Shown here one piece after another: positions 43,076-55,088 of a DNA stretch of 64,000 nucleotides; position 1 is the first letter of the stretch; each line of letters begins with the position of its first letter. The DNA is from Atrina japonica (lineage: Eukaryota > Mollusca > Bivalvia > Pterioida > Pinnidae). The stretch covers positions 180,001 through 244,000 of the forward strand of contig BROG01000377.1 in NCBI GenBank assembly GCA_030159075.1, read 5' to 3'. Position numbers and translations under genes: made by a program. The notes beneath the pieces were generated by a model. It did no database searches. It was not told where the DNA came from and saw nothing but the letters and a program-made list of their open reading frames with translations.

Positions 43076-43463
43076 TTAAAGAGGCAATGACTCTGTTTAC
43101 CCAAAACAATTACTTTGAATTTTTTTCTACTTTTACTACTCGTACTTGATGTACAATAACAAATAAGAGCTATACACAGACATAAAAGATCTTATATATT
43201 ATATAAGATCTTATATATATTATATATATTCCTATATATTTTGTGAAAATAAGATCAGGTCCAATGTGATGTTGATATACAAATAGTAAGATTGAGTTAA
43301 TTAATTGCTATTGAAAAAGTGCCAAACCAGGGTTTTTCTCAAGTAATTTTCACAAAATATATAGGAATTTAAGAATTTTTATACCTGTGTATCTCCCATT
43401 TTTTGTTTTTGACTATCAATCTAGGAGTAAAAAGGGGACATAACACAGCTAATGCCCCTTTAA
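43076..43463. mobile_element. TTAA-flanked TIR element (M2), ~388 bp
   Basis: TTAAAGAGGCAATGACTCTG and inverted CACAGCTAATGCCCCTTTAA ends, TTAA at both edges. It contains a small TATATATTATATAAGATCTT inversion near 43190-43230. Confidence 0.85.
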
Positions 43464-43579
43464 GTGTTTTATTAATTATAATATTGTAACTATTTGATGA
43501 ATTATCATCAGGTACAGTTACTGTACATGGTTATATTCTTGATTAACAAGTTCTGATTGATCATTTTAAATATATACAC

Positions 43580-43990
43580 ATTCCATGCTCTATAATGGTC
43601 ATGGACATGCATGGAGTTTGAATAATCATGATCATGGACATGAATGGACTTTGACTAATAATGCCCATGGGACATGCATTGAGTTTTGAGGAAATATGAT
43701 TATGGACTTATATGGAGTTTGACTTTATATGATCATGGTCATGGAGTTTGACTAATCATGATCATGGACATGCATGGAGCTTGACTAATCATGGACATGC
43801 ATAGAGCTTGACTAATCATGATCATGGACATGCATGGAGCTTGACTAATCATGATCATGGACATGCATGGAGTTTGACTAATCATGATCATGGACATGCA
43901 TGGAGTTTGACTAATCATGATCATGGACATTCATAAATATGATCATGGTCATAGATTTGACTAATCATTGCCATGGAGTTTGACTGCTCA
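43580..43990 (+). repeat. ~33-bp tandem array with CATGATCATG palindromes
   Basis: Unit TTTGACTAATCATGATCATG plus GACATGCATGGAG, about 10 copies, some with small indels. ATCATGATCATGGACATGCAT is rich in self-complementary words. Related GACTAAT words continue, degenerate, to about 44240. Confidence 0.88.
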
Positions 43991-44224
43991 TGATTGTGAT
44001 TGACTAATTATGATAATGTACCTCATGATGTTTGATTGACTGACTACCATCATGTACATTGTCTTACATTTGACTACTTGTGACTTGTAATAATGAAATT
44101 TGACTACTTCTGATCATACATCTTATGATTGGAGATTGACTAATGTGTTAAATTTGATTGACAATAATATAGTTTGACTAAACCTGACCATGTGAATTAT
44201 TGTTTGACTAATTACTGTCATATA

Positions 44225-44590
44225 CTTTGTATTAAAATTATTGACTAACGATGTAGTTGGACTAATCATGATCTTGTAGTTTGGCATGGAATTTGGCTAA
44301 TCATGATGAAAATTTTGGGGCTAATCATTATGATGTAGTTGGACTAATCATGATCTTGTAGTTTGGCATGGAATTTGGCTAATCATGATGAAATTTTTGG
44401 GCTAATCATTATGATGTAGTTGGACTAATCATGATCTTGTAGTTTGGCATGGAATTTGGCTAATCATGATGAAATTTTTGGGCTAATCATTGTGATGTAG
44501 TTGGACTAATCATGATGTAGTTGGTTTAATCAAGATTATGTAGTTGGACTACTCATTATTATTTGGACTAGTCATGATGTATTGATGTGA
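44225..44590 (+). repeat. ~80-bp tandem array, 3 clean copies plus degenerate ones
   Basis: Unit: ATGATGTAGTTGGACTAATC, ATGATCTTGTAGTTTGGCAT, GGAATTTGGCTAATCATGAT, GAAATTTTTGGGCTAATCAT. Copies at about 44255, 44330 and 44410. It seems to be a higher-order form of the GACTAATCATGAT motif of the preceding array. Confidence 0.85.
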
Positions 44591-45035
44591 CTAATGGTGA
44601 TGTTATTGGGCTAATCATGACGATGTACTTGAACTTATACCTAGCTTTACATCTGTGTAACTGTGATTGTATACTTGTAGAGGTTGTAACAGATACGATG
44701 TACTATATACACTGTTTGGGGGTGATAGTAAGTCTCTCAATTGTAAGAAATTGTTGTATCTCCTCATTTACTTTTTTCATATGGTCTGATACATTTTCTA
44801 TGTCAGTTATTTCATCTCTCATTTTCAGTCAAAAAACTGTCAGATGAAAAATTCCATCAGTCAGTCAAATTGGAACAGATTTTAGGGTTTTATTTATTTT
44901 TTTTTATTGGTATATCGGTTTTGTCGTTTTTTTTTTTTTCAAATCGAAGTGTGGTTAGTGATTATTCATTTCTGTTATTTATATAAACATTCAAATTTTT
45001 AAAACCTTTCTGCATACTCCTTCCAAACCAGTAAC
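44591..45035. other. Spacer, no gene seen
   Basis: AT-rich sequence; no recognised feature. Confidence 0.5.
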
Positions 45036-45672
45036 AAAGTGGATCCTCGCTATTAAGACCACCTAAATGACTGACTCAAAGTGGTCTGATTAGTGAGATG
45101 TTACAGTGGAACCTTGCTATTAAGACCACCTGACTGACTGACTACTCAAAGTGGTCTGATTAGTGAGGTGTTAAAGTGGAACCTCATTATTAAGACCACC
45201 TGACTGACTGACTCAAAGTGGTCTGATTAGTGAGGTGTTACAGTGGAACCTCACTGTTATGACCACCTATCTGACTGACACAAAGTGGTCTGATTAGTGA
45301 GGTGTTGCAGTGGAACCTCACTATTAAGACCACCTAACTGACTGACTCAAACTGATCTGATTAGTGAGGTGCTACAGTGGAACCTTGCTGTTAAGACCAC
45401 CTAACTGACTCTAAGTGGTCTGATTAGTGAGGTGTTACAGTGGAACCTTGCTATTAAGACCACCTGACTGACTGACTCAAAGTGGTATGAATAGTGAGGT
45501 GTTACAGTGGAACCTCACTATTAAGACCACCTAATTGACTGACTCAAAGTGGTCTGATTAGTGAGGTGTTACAGTGGAACATTGCTGTTAGGACAACCTA
45601 ACTGACTTACTCAAAGTGGTCTGATTAGTGGACTCAAAGTGGTCTGATTAGTGAGGTGGTCTTTTAAGTGAG
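45036..45672 (+). repeat. ~62-bp tandem array whose unit resembles a TIR end
   Basis: About nine to ten copies of ACAGTGGAACCTCACTATTA, AGACCACCTAACTGACTGAC, TCAAAGTGGTCTGATTAGTG, AGGTGTT. ACAGTGGAACCT...AAGACCACC resembles the ends of the M1-type elements (CAGTRAAACCT...ACCACC), suggesting that the array grew from a transposon terminus. Confidence 0.88.
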
Positions 45673-46228
45673 GTTTTGTACTTATTACCGATCGTCATAC
45701 TGCACTTATACACAATAATAATCAATCTCGCCGACGATTTTCGGCCATACGGCCGTGGAAAAAAGTCAACGCGGATTATACGCACGAAGTCCTTTTTTCT
45801 CCGAGATCTGATGCTGAAATGGGGGGTGCGGATAATACGTAAATGCGGATTATACACGGCCGAATACGGTACATATTTAATCAAGAGACTGAAAACTTGT
45901 GGTCCTAATTGTGAGGTGGTCTCCTAAGCGAGGTGGTTGTTTTACAGTAGATCTTTTCCTAGATGTTAAAATCCATCATGATTTAGTTTGTACAGTAAAA
46001 CTTGAATATACCAAACTCGGTTGGTACAGATTTATATACATAACAAATCAATAAATACATGTAATCCTCGACTACACCTCTGTATATTCTTACATGTCTT
46101 AATTTAAAAAAACAAAAACAGCCTACTTCACTACAACTTTAGAACAAACTGTTCTTGTAACAAATTGAACAATAACTTCCCTTGAAATTTGTTATAAGCA
46201 AGTTTTACTGTACTTCGTACATGTTACA
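45673..46228. repeat. Mixed repeat tail
   Basis: 45735-45870 has two copies of GCGGATTATAC and a closing ACACGGCCGAATACGGTACA, roughly inverted to TCGGCCATACGGCCGT. After it, 45900-45950 returns to AATTGTGAGGTGGTCTCCTA-type sequence and TTTTACAGTA, so this stretch may be an insertion within the last unit of the array to the left. No gene seen. Confidence 0.5.
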
Positions 46229-47030
46229 TCAACATCCTGGAGCCTGCTTTTCAAGTCTGGCACCTTCCTGTAAATGTATTCTGTAAACTAGGTTATACTT
46301 GGAGGTTAAACAGGAAGTGATGCAGGCCACATTTTTAGTAAAACTACATACTAATGTGACAAACCATAACAGAACACTGCAACATTCAAGTCTAAGCATC
46401 AGAGATATAAGAATTACGGTGAAATTTTGTCTTTCTTGTAAATTATATGTGATAATGTCCTCTCTCAATCACTTTTGAATCACACCTTGTATTTGTTGTG
46501 GTACAGTAACCATGGAAACTATTAAGACTGCTTACAAAAAAGGACTAATACAAATAGGGGCTCCAAAAAGGGCCAAAACTTTGTACATCTTTAAAAATCT
46601 TGAACCAATGATCAGCACATCCTCACTGTATTCATATAACTCACTCAGGTGACCTTTAACACCCCCTGTGGGCTACTCATTTTACGTTCCATATGTTTCA
46701 TATTTTCACCTGTAACTTTATTCACCATTTTTCATTGAATGATCATGCAGTGACCTTCTCCGGTGTTTTACCGGTGTTTTACTGTGATGTGATTGTTGAT
46801 TGACTAGTGTAGCCTGATTCTTGTATATAAACTGACTTTGTGTGCTGGAGTGATACTAAAGATATTTTTTTGTTTTTATTAATTTTAAATTCCATCCTAA
46901 ATAAATGGAATAAATTTGGTTTGATCTCTTTATAAACAGATTGTTGATTGTTTTTCTTTCGCATGGTTTTGCTTTTTTTTCCCCCGAAATTTTGTATATC
47001 TTAAATTTGTTTTCATGGCCCTTTGTCACT
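46229..47030. other. Spacer, no gene seen
   Basis: About 46540-46660 has a fragment of the TTAGCTCAC family (GGGGCTCCAAAAAGGGCCAA, AACTCACTCAGGTGACCTTT). No exon recognised. Confidence 0.5.
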
Positions 47031-47665
47031 GAACCACCACGGTTGCCTAGTGGTAGAGCTTTCATCTCACAAGTGGAAGGTCACGGGTCTAATTCCCAGT
47101 AACAGGACTTACCAAAGAATTATTGAAGCAGCATTAGCTGTGTTTACCCAAAAAATTATTTTGATTTTTTTTTCTACTTTTACTACTAGTACTTGCTGTT
47201 CCTATATATTTTTGGAAAATAATGTCAGGTGCAGTGTGGTATTCAAATATATATACAAACATAGTAAGGTTGAGTAAATCATTTGCAAGTGAAAAAGTGC
47301 CAGACCTGGGTTTCTGAAGCAGTTTTCACAAAATGTATAGGAATTTACGGATTTTTATTCCTGTGTCTATCTCTTTTTGTTATCAATTTAAGAAGTAAAA
47401 ATGGAAAAACAAAATTTGAGAAAAAAACCACAGGTAGTGCCCCATTAAAAATGGTAGTAACTATAATTGCTTCACCAAATGTGAAGGGAAAGTCACAGGT
47501 CTTTGGGACGAGACTTAAAACCGAGGTTCGTTGTCGCGGCAGGTGTTGAATTGGTGTTGGTCCATAGCACAGGTCAAAATTTGTGGCACTTCACCTGAAG
47601 TTGTTGACATGTCATTTTACATGTATGTGAAAAAATTTTGTAGGGATGTTAAACAAAAAACAACT
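47031..47665 (+). mobile_element. tRNA-derived SINE (family D) interrupted by an M2 element
   Basis: The head CCACCACGGTTGCCTAGTGG (A-box-like) and CACGGGTCTAATTCCCAG (B-box-like) lead to about 47123. M2 occupies 47124-47448 (GAAGCAGCATTAGCTGTG to GGTAGTGCCCCATTA). The SINE body then resumes with GAAGGGAAAGTCACAGGTCT, CAGGTCAAAATTTGTGGCAC and the tail GGGATGTTAAACAAAAAACA. Confidence 0.7.
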
Positions 47666-47804
47666 TAACAAAATAAAATATCACTTAACCCAATGAATGG
47701 CCAGGCTCAACTCTTCATTTATGCTAAAAATGGACATTCATGTATATTTATTGCATACATTTATATTGAATCGTGAAAATTATAGCTCATCTGGACTCAG
47801 TTGT

Positions 47805-48672
47805 TCATTCAGTGGTTAAATTTAACTACAGGTTAAATATAACTCTGGTTTAAATATTGTAACCAAGGGTTACATAACCTAGGATTGAAATTTGATAACA
47901 ATGCCAATCTTTCAGCCATTTTGAAATAATGAACCTTAATTGGTTAAAATATATATGTAACTGAGCCTCGAAATTTCCCATATTTATTTGTTAGTTTAAC
48001 CAAAGTTATGCTTAATCATGCAATCACTGAGCAACATAATTTAACCCTAGGTTAAATTTCAATCCTTGATTATGATATTTTACCGAGGGTTAATATTTAA
48101 CCAGTAGATGAACAGTGCCAATCTTTCAGCCATTTTGAAACAATGAACCTTAATTGGTTAGAATATGTAACTGAGCCTCAAAGTATGGCTAAATTTCCAA
48201 AATTTATCTGAAGGTTTAACCAAAGTTCTATATTTAACCAATCACTGAGCAACATAATTTAACCCTAGGTTAAATTTTAATTCTTGGTTATGATTTATTT
48301 AACCAAGGGTTAATATTTAACCAGTAAATGAACAAAACTAAACTTCAGGACCCCGTTGTTTGTCTTTTGGTTAAATTTAACCAACGGTTAAATATAACCC
48401 TCGATTAAATATGGTAACCGAGGGTTATATAACCTAGGATTAAAATCTTAATAACAGTGCCAATGTTCAGCCAGTTTGAAATAAAAATCCTTAATTGGTT
48501 ACAATATGTAACCGAGCCTTAAGGTTTGGGTAAATTTCCCATATCTTACCAATGGTGTAACCATAGTTGAATTTAACCAATTATTGAGCAACAGAATTTA
48601 ACCAAAGGCTAAATTTTAATCCTTGGTTATGATATTTAACCGTGGGTTAAAATTTAACCAGTAGATGAACAA
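47805..48672. repeat. Palindromic / tandem TTAACC-rich element
   Basis: The outer ends are inverted (AGTTGTTCATTCAGTGGTTA and TTAACCAGTAGATGAACAACT). Inside are three copies of a ~290-bp unit with GGTTAAATATAACYCT, GTAACCRAGGGTTA, AACCTAGGATT, CAATCTTTCAGCCATTTTGA and CACTGAGCAACATAATTTAA. Each unit is itself roughly palindromic, so this looks like three foldback elements in series. No coding capacity. Confidence 0.75.
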
Positions 48673-49087
48673 CTGGGTCCAGAAATATCCACAGTCAAAT
48701 GCTGATTGCCCTATTCTAGGTATATTTTAGTTTTTGATTCATAAATTTGATTTGTTTTTCATATGAATGTGTTTTTCTGTAAACAACTCCAGAAGTCTCT
48801 ATAACTACATATACAAACAACTACATGTATGGCAGGGTAGCTCGAGAGTTATCCATTAATAGAGTGTACTGATCGTTAATACAAAAAGTAATGCATTGGG
48901 AAACTTGTAAACACAATTGGGGCTTCCGTGACTTGAGAGTCATCCATTAGGGCATCCTGATTGGTTATATAAGAAACTGATGCATTAGGAAACAAATGAA
49001 GTCAGCGAGGCTTTAAACAAAAATAATAAATGATGGACTAACATTGGTTTACAGGAAGAAAAAACAGGTGTACCATGTGTAAGATCA

Positions 49088-49235
49088 GGGACCCGTTTTA
49101 CGAAAGGTCGTAAGACCTAAATCCTAACTTTTAGTCCTAACTACCATGGCAACGCATCGCAGATTGGTCAGTTCCATGACAATTAAAACTAAGACTTAGG
49201 ATTTAGGACTTACGACCTTTCGTAAAACGGGCTCC
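49088..49235. mobile_element. ~148-bp foldback element
   Basis: GGGACCCGTTTTACGAAAGG, TCGTAAGACCTAAATCC on the left; GGATTTAGGACTTACGAC, CTTTCGTAAAACGGGCTCC on the right. Arms are about 40 bp, nearly perfect. The centre includes ACCATGGCAACGCATCG. Confidence 0.9.
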
Positions 49236-51107
49236 AGATACCCTTGAGATGTAAACACCCCCCTACCAACCAAACTCTGTGGTTCTGTAGTTAGAGTCAG
49301 ATAAAAAGAGGAATTACCAATGATTGGTATCTAGAGATATGACAGAACAAGTAAATGTAGTAGAGATAGTTAAATATGGTATTAGCAGACACTGGTGTTG
49401 ATATTGGCCATAGATAGGCTATACTAGTGATTATAACTTATCATTGAGAAGTTGGCTCCAGTATAGGCCTATGGAATGGTTGTATGCTGAGCAGTGCTTA
49501 GCACGTCTGATCTTAATATCAAGCACTTACAATTTAGTTCTTCAAGCTAATTCCATTTTCAGAGAAAAAGTGTCTGTCTAGGGTCTAGCTGGCACCATGA
49601 AACTTGACATGTTATGTATGATAGGCCTATATGTTATCTTATGATCTCTGATAAAACTGTCAAATTGATCTAAGTCTGAGAAAAATCTCAACTTGACATG
49701 CTCAGCCAAATTAGATCTCCGGATTGGCCAATGTTGAATAGAATTTTCAGATTTAAGCAATTCTTTTAAAGTGGTACGGGATGAGGCCCAGATCTCCTGG
49801 CCCTCTTACCAGAGATGTATATAACACCGTTGAAACAGATGTACCTTATTTACATCTCTGTTTCAAAGGAATCTTGGGTCATAATCAATCTGACATTTTG
49901 AAAAATCAGCTGTACAGTGAAGCAAGCTTTCGTTGTTAACAATTTATGTATTATGTTACATGAGATTTTTTTAATATAAAAAATAGGCAATAAATTCCTC
50001 TTTGGCTTGTAAGCCATCAGGGAATTTAATATTTCCCTTTCTTTAATATTAGAAAATGAAAAAATTAATTTTCTAATATTAAAAAACCGATTTGTCACTA
50101 TTAAAAATAATTTTGTATATTTAAAAAAAATCATTTTGAAATATTTAAAAATCCTTTTCTAGTATTAAAAAAAATCATTTTTAACATTAAAAATAGGACG
50201 TTTTACAGAAATGATGATAGAATTTTACAACAACAAACGATGATTAATATATTTTCATGAAATAAAAAGATACAATACAATAAGTACAGAAAGTTCAACT
50301 TCTGAGTGAATCAAGTATTGTATAAAATGGTAAAAGACTGGAGAAGTCTTTAATCAAACAAATTTCATCTGAGAGAGAGAGAGAGAGATCCGTGCTCTGT
50401 CCGTTTACGGTTTTAAATTTTAGGCATTGTTTCGTTTTCCTGTCGTCAGATTCAGTCTCATGCTGCAGTTTTGTGCATGCCTTTCAACACTTATCTAAGG
50501 GTAGGACAATATATTGATTCATCGCACAGACCACCGAGGCTTGAAGTTACTTCCACATGGGGCTGTTTCGTAATTTTTTGTTTACATGTTGCGGTCACTT
50601 TAAATTACACACTGGGGGGGGAGGGGGTCAGTAAGGAATACATTTTCATGATTTTGCACAGATTTGAGCCTCTATGACGAACATGCTTTGATATTTATTT
50701 GTCACAGTTGTAAAGTGTTTATTTTGGGTCATCCAACCCAAACTTTCTTAATATTCCATTTAGTGTTGAGGACACAGGCTCTTGTTACTCCAACAATGTT
50801 AATTAGAGGTTTAAACAGCGAGATACTTTTGACTTTCGCCGTTAACACTTCAGCTATGTCCAATAGTAAAGTTAGCTCTACTATAGTAATATTATTGCAT
50901 TGAAAAAGTCACCAGATTTTCTCTATGCAAGAAATGCATGGACTCATCCAGGCCGATCTTTCTGCCCCTATATTAAGCAATTTTTTTTTTTTTTTGGAGG
51001 GGGGGGGGTGGTTTTACCTGATTTTACCAAAATAAAAAATCGCTTAAATTTAGGTCAGAAAGCTCATTTTATATCTATTCTTATATTAAAACATGACAGT
51101 TTTAAAT
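49236..51107. other. Spacer upstream of GEMIN7
   Basis: About 49585-49800 resembles 20895-21060 (CTCAACTTGACATGCTCAGC then GGATTGGCCAATGTTGA), a shared repeat. 50000-50210 is rich in TATTAAAAA words; (GA)n at 50372-50388; a T-run and G-run at 50980-51008. No exon could be supported. Confidence 0.5.
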
Positions 51108-51609
51108 ACAGAGGAATCTTGTTATCTCGAAATTCACAGGACCGCCCCGTCTACTTCTAGATATCCGAAATTCGAGATAACCAAGTTTTTCATTTCACAT
51201 ATTTTCCATTCAACAAATAGACCTACACATGGTAGTGCTGAATTCAAATTGGTTATAAGCAATTATTAATTACACTTTCACCTTGGCTCGTTAGCAGGAG
51301 TTGATTGTGCTTTGTAGGCTACACAAGTAATTTTGTACAATGATTTTTGTGTACAAAATGTAAAAACCTCTACTGGCAGACGGTAATTTAGAGATAACAA
51401 ATGGCAATTCTATAATATTTTGATACTTCGGACTAAAAATATACTTCCAGATAAGCGAATTACGAGATAAAAACTTTGAGATATCTGGAATAAAAGTGCA
51501 TTTGTAGTATAAGCATAGTAAAATAATTGGGATTGAACGGCCAACTTTGACATAAGTCATAACCGTAATTTCGATTCATCCAATTATAACATAACGAGAT
51601 TCCACTGTA
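51108..51609. mobile_element. ~500-bp TIR element, TA-flanked
   Basis: Ends CAGAGGAATCTTGTTATCTC and inverted ATAACGAGATTCCACTG, each next to TA. Sub-terminal CGAAATTCGAGATAACCAAG and TACGAGATAAAAACTTTGAG. A relative lies in KYNU intron 11 (about 35440-35925). No ORF. Confidence 0.7.
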
Positions 51610-51819
51610 CTTGTAGTTCAGTACTTGTATCAAGGTCTGTGTACTCATGCGTGGCTGGATCACCCTTCATATATCAAGTAAATCGGGGCCTACATGTATA
51701 TAAATTCCAGTAGGAGAATTGGTTAAAGTACTTTTGCTCTTCTCGTGTTTACATCTATGAGGAAATTCTGGTTTAAAAACATGCATTTTTCTGCAATTTG
51801 TAGCTTTCCCATGATATAG

Positions 51820-52092
51820 ATGGAACCATCCGAGGGAGTTAAACAAGACCAAAGAACATTTTTACGTGAAAGATTTCTGCGTATGTGTGCCTCAATTACC
51901 GGACAAGAAGCATTTTTGTTAATGCATGAAAATACTAGAGTCTCTTGCAAACTTGGACAAATGGACATTGAAGTACAAAACATACAAGTTAATAAACTGT
52001 CTACTCATATGGGCGTACTACCAGATGCAGTTGTCAGGCTTTCTGATGTCATATCCATTAAAATTCCAGATTTGAAGTCGAAGGATTTTTGA
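51820..52092 (+). CDS. GEMIN7: Gem-associated protein 7 (GEMIN7)
   Basis: 90-residue Sm-like protein. In animals GEMIN7 pairs with GEMIN6 in the SMN complex, which loads Sm rings onto U snRNAs in the cytoplasm (family knowledge). The sequence matches the human C-terminal Sm-fold region: LRERFLRMCASITGQEAFLL aligns with LRERYLRSLLAMVGHQVSFT; MHENTRVSCKLGQMDIEVQN with LHEGVRVAAHFGATDLDVAN; THMGVLPDAVVRLSDVISI with TPIGVQAEALLRCSDIISY. It lacks the long N-terminal tail of the human protein (131 residues). The ATG at 51820 is the only start in frame before the conserved part. The coding region is a single exon, as in vertebrates. TTTTTCTGCAATTTGTAG, ending at 51802, may be a 5' UTR acceptor. AATAAATAAA lies at 52411-52420. 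Confidence 0.88.
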   Translation: MEPSEGVKQDQRTFLRERFLRMCASITGQEAFLLMHENTRVSCKLGQMDIEVQNIQVNKLSTHMGVLPDAVVRLSDVISIKIPDLKSKDF

Positions 52093-52169
52093 ATATATTT
52101 ATACAGGTAACTATATGTAGAATGTATGACATGTACAGTCATTAAGACTGATATAAATTTTATTTGCCC

Positions 52170-52360
52170 TTTGGGTGTCCAAGTAGCAGAGTTAGCATAC
52201 TCACTTCTGACCAATGCAACCCAAGTTCAATCCTCATGCTTGACATGGGAGTATATAAGATATTATGGCGGTCACCAGCCCGGACCCATGACCTTTAATT
52301 TTTTCCAGGTATTTTTGTTTGCTCTTACAGTAAGCACCCCCTGACATCATCATCCTAGCC
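52170..52360 (+). mobile_element. tRNA-derived SINE, family C, in the GEMIN7 3' UTR
   Basis: Head-like GTGTCCAAGTAGCAGAGTTA and CAAGTTCAATCCTCATG (B-box-like), then ACATGGGAGTATATAAGATA, TTATGGCGGTCACCAGCCCG and TTTTTTCCAGGTATTTTTGT. Same block order as 24800-24985. Confidence 0.65.
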
Positions 52361-52410
52361 AAAAAGAGATATTAACATAATTCGTAAAGCTTGTTTTTAA
52401 GCTGTTGCAA

Positions 52411-52420
52411 AATAAATAAA
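52411..52420 (+). terminator. GEMIN7 poly(A) signal
   Basis: Overlapping AATAAA hexamers, about 320 bp after the GEMIN7 stop codon. The 3' UTR between (52170-52360) consists largely of a family C SINE. Confidence 0.6.
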
Positions 52421-53763
52421 GTTTATATCAAAAGACTGGTAATACTTCTTATTATCACCATATCAGAGTTACTGCCCTTTGATCACTTTTGTGTGTGAAG
52501 AACATTACAGGGACAACGTGTAAAATAAAAGAAAGTACATGTAGCTTGATAGATTGAAATGGATGTCAAATATGTCTGCAAAACACTGCATCTCGGATAG
52601 TAGAAAAAACAAAAATATTCGATTCTATCAGTCCGCAGTCACAAAAAGTGACTAGATTTGGTATGACAAGAAGGACTTACATACAAGATAAATACTGTGT
52701 CAGACACTCACTTTTGGTCAAATTTAATGCGTTGGCAATCTCACATATGTCAACAAGTTCATCTTTTTTCTTGTTGGAATGTTGAATTCCTTTGGACTTC
52801 AATATTTAACCTAAAGAATCGCATTGCAAACTATAATAATTTGTATTTGCCGCCATATGTTGAAGTTCATTTGTTTATGGGTTGTCCCAGAGACCATACT
52901 AAAAGCATTGTTAATATGAAGAGTTCAACTAATGGAAAATAAGATGTATATATATATATATATATTGAATGCATTTGATTGAAAAATAGTATCATGAGTA
53001 ATTTAAATGAACATAAGCCATTCACAATAATTATTTGAGATTTACAGTCATTTAGACACTTTTCTTTGCAAAATAAGACTTTTTCCTCCCAAATTTAAGG
53101 ATATTCTCCATGTATTGCCAAAAATGTTTGTATTTTATTGTATAAAAATGTTCCCAGTTAAGATTTAGGCAGGGACACTCTTAAATGAATACAGTCAAGA
53201 ACGGTCGCTGCAATCTTTGATTTAACTCATTGACCCCTAAATACACATTTAAACTGGACTAAGTCATTGATTTACAGAAGAGTCCATTGTTTTTCAGGGG
53301 TTGATGAGTTAATATTTTTTTAATGTGCCCCAACCAAAGTGTCATCCAATGATAGGTATTGTCCGATTCACATAAGATCACAGGGCGGAGCATCCTTTTG
53401 ATTATATATACGGATGATTCTACTCATCTTAATAAGATTACGGCAAGCTGCACAGGAAAAATGTTTTATTCCTCATCGGATAGTCTCTTACGTATGGTGA
53501 CAAGTAGGAACAATAACATGTCCCTTGTACTCAAGTCAGTGTAATTCTATAAGGTTATGCTGTATTACTTAAGATTTAAACTTGTCCAGGTCAAGAAAGA
53601 GTTCACAAGACTCCACCCTGCCAGGTTATATGGATGTTACTATATATAGGTAAGTAAAGTAGAGTAGAAACAATGTCATAGAAGACCACCTGGGATCACA
53701 TACTAAATACCACTTAATGAAGTTTTCCTTTATAGATGAAATCACTTTTCGAAACCAATTGGA
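52421..53763. other. Spacer between GEMIN7 and the family B SINE
   Basis: Contains a TA microsatellite (52949-52967), an M3 foldback (53222-53313), and at 53350-53540 an inverted relative of the repeat duplicated at 13715-14095. No gene seen. Confidence 0.5.
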
Positions 53764-54042
53764 GCTGGCCTGGCTCAGTCGGTAGCGCGCTCGACTCTTG
53801 ATCGCGAGTTCGCGTCCAGCCGACGGCAGGTTTGTTTCCAGTCCTTCGAATGAGACAGTAAAAATCAAGGTCCTGTGTCGCAGTAGATGTTGGCATGTTA
53901 AAGAATCCTCACTGCTCAATGGCCGTTGGTGCCGAGCATTGGCCAAAATTTGAAGCCCTTCACCGGCATTTGGTGACGTCTCCATATGAGTGAAAGATTC
54001 TTGAGTGGGCCGTTAAACAACAATAAACAAATAAACAAACAA
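53764..54042 (+). mobile_element. tRNA-derived SINE, family B
   Basis: Second copy of the element at 5411-5690: GCTGGCCTGGCTCAGTCGGT head, GAGTTCGCGTCCAGCC B-box region, GAAGCCCTTCACCGGCATTT body, and TTGAGTGGGCCGTTAAACAA tail ending in CAATAAACAAATAAACAAAC. Confidence 0.87.
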
Positions 54043-54137
54043 TCGAGACCAATTAACTTTCTTGAAAAAGCACATTTCAGTGGCAGAAGAGTGGTCTTTC
54101 AAAATACATTCTACTGTATATATCTATTTCTTTTCTT

Positions 54138-54265
54138 TTAAAGGGGCATTAGCTGTGTTTTTTCTTTTCAAAATTTTGTTTTCCCTTTTTTACTTCTTTG
54201 ATTGATATATAATAACAAAAAGGAGATGTACACAGGCATAAAAATTCCTATAATTTATTACTTTT
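54138..54265. mobile_element. M2 element, left-end fragment
   Basis: TTAAAGGGGCATTAGCTGTG and the next ~110 bp of the family (ending CACAGGCATAAAAATTCCTA), then unrelated sequence. Confidence 0.7.
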
Positions 54266-54338
54266 TTATTAAATTTATCAGTTAAATAAAAGCTTTATTT
54301 TTTACTGGTTTTTTTTCACTGTTATTTTCATTGATTTT

Positions 54339-54402
54339 ACTGTATTTTGATTGGCTTTATGAAAAATATCATTATTTTTCATTAAGCCAATCAAAGTACA
54401 GT
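54339..54402. repeat. 64-bp hairpin
   Basis: ACTGTATTTTGATTGGCTTT and AAGCCAATCAAAGTACAGT are inverted; the stem continues into ATGAAAAATA / TATTTTTCAT with a loop of only a few bases. Confidence 0.85.
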
Positions 54403-55088
54403 GCCAGGCCACTAATGAAAATCCAATTAATTAATCCCATTTATAATGTAATGATAATTGTCAATTCATTGTTTGATTATAAGCTGATCACATTTGGTAG
54501 CAAATGCCAATAAATGGTGATGCCATGATAAAAACTTTTGAACATGTACTGTAGATATGACATATCAATGAGGGATTTTCATGAGCTATTTATAACGCTG
54601 TATTGAAGCTAAACAAAATGGCTCCACACAGACTTGTTCTGTCTCAACTAAAAAGCAGACGATATTATGTTTAGATGGAATGTGTTTAAGTAGTTAAAAG
54701 GCAGTGGAAATGTTTAATGTATCCACCATCTACATCAACAGTTCCACAGTTTTTGAAAAAATTCAGTGACACTGGAGATACAGTACAGAAAATGAACATC
54801 GAATTAGGCTAAGTTTGAAGCGAGTTCGCTGTCCAGGTCTATCAATAACTTTGGCATGATCTTTGAGGCATCAAGTGATGTATTTCAATCCAAACCACAG
54901 GTATTATATTATTATAGCGTAATGTTTTCCTCCAGGCTCAGATTTCATTGAGCATATTACGCTTTAAATATATTTCCGAGCCTCTGTGTCAAAATGTGGT
55001 TTGTTTACATTTCACAAGCCTAGCCTACATGTACAGAACATCGGTTAAATTTAGGCCTAATGAAACTTAACTGGAAAATGTAATAAAT
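54403..55088. other. Spacer upstream of SNAPC5
   Basis: No exon or known repeat recognised. Confidence 0.45.
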
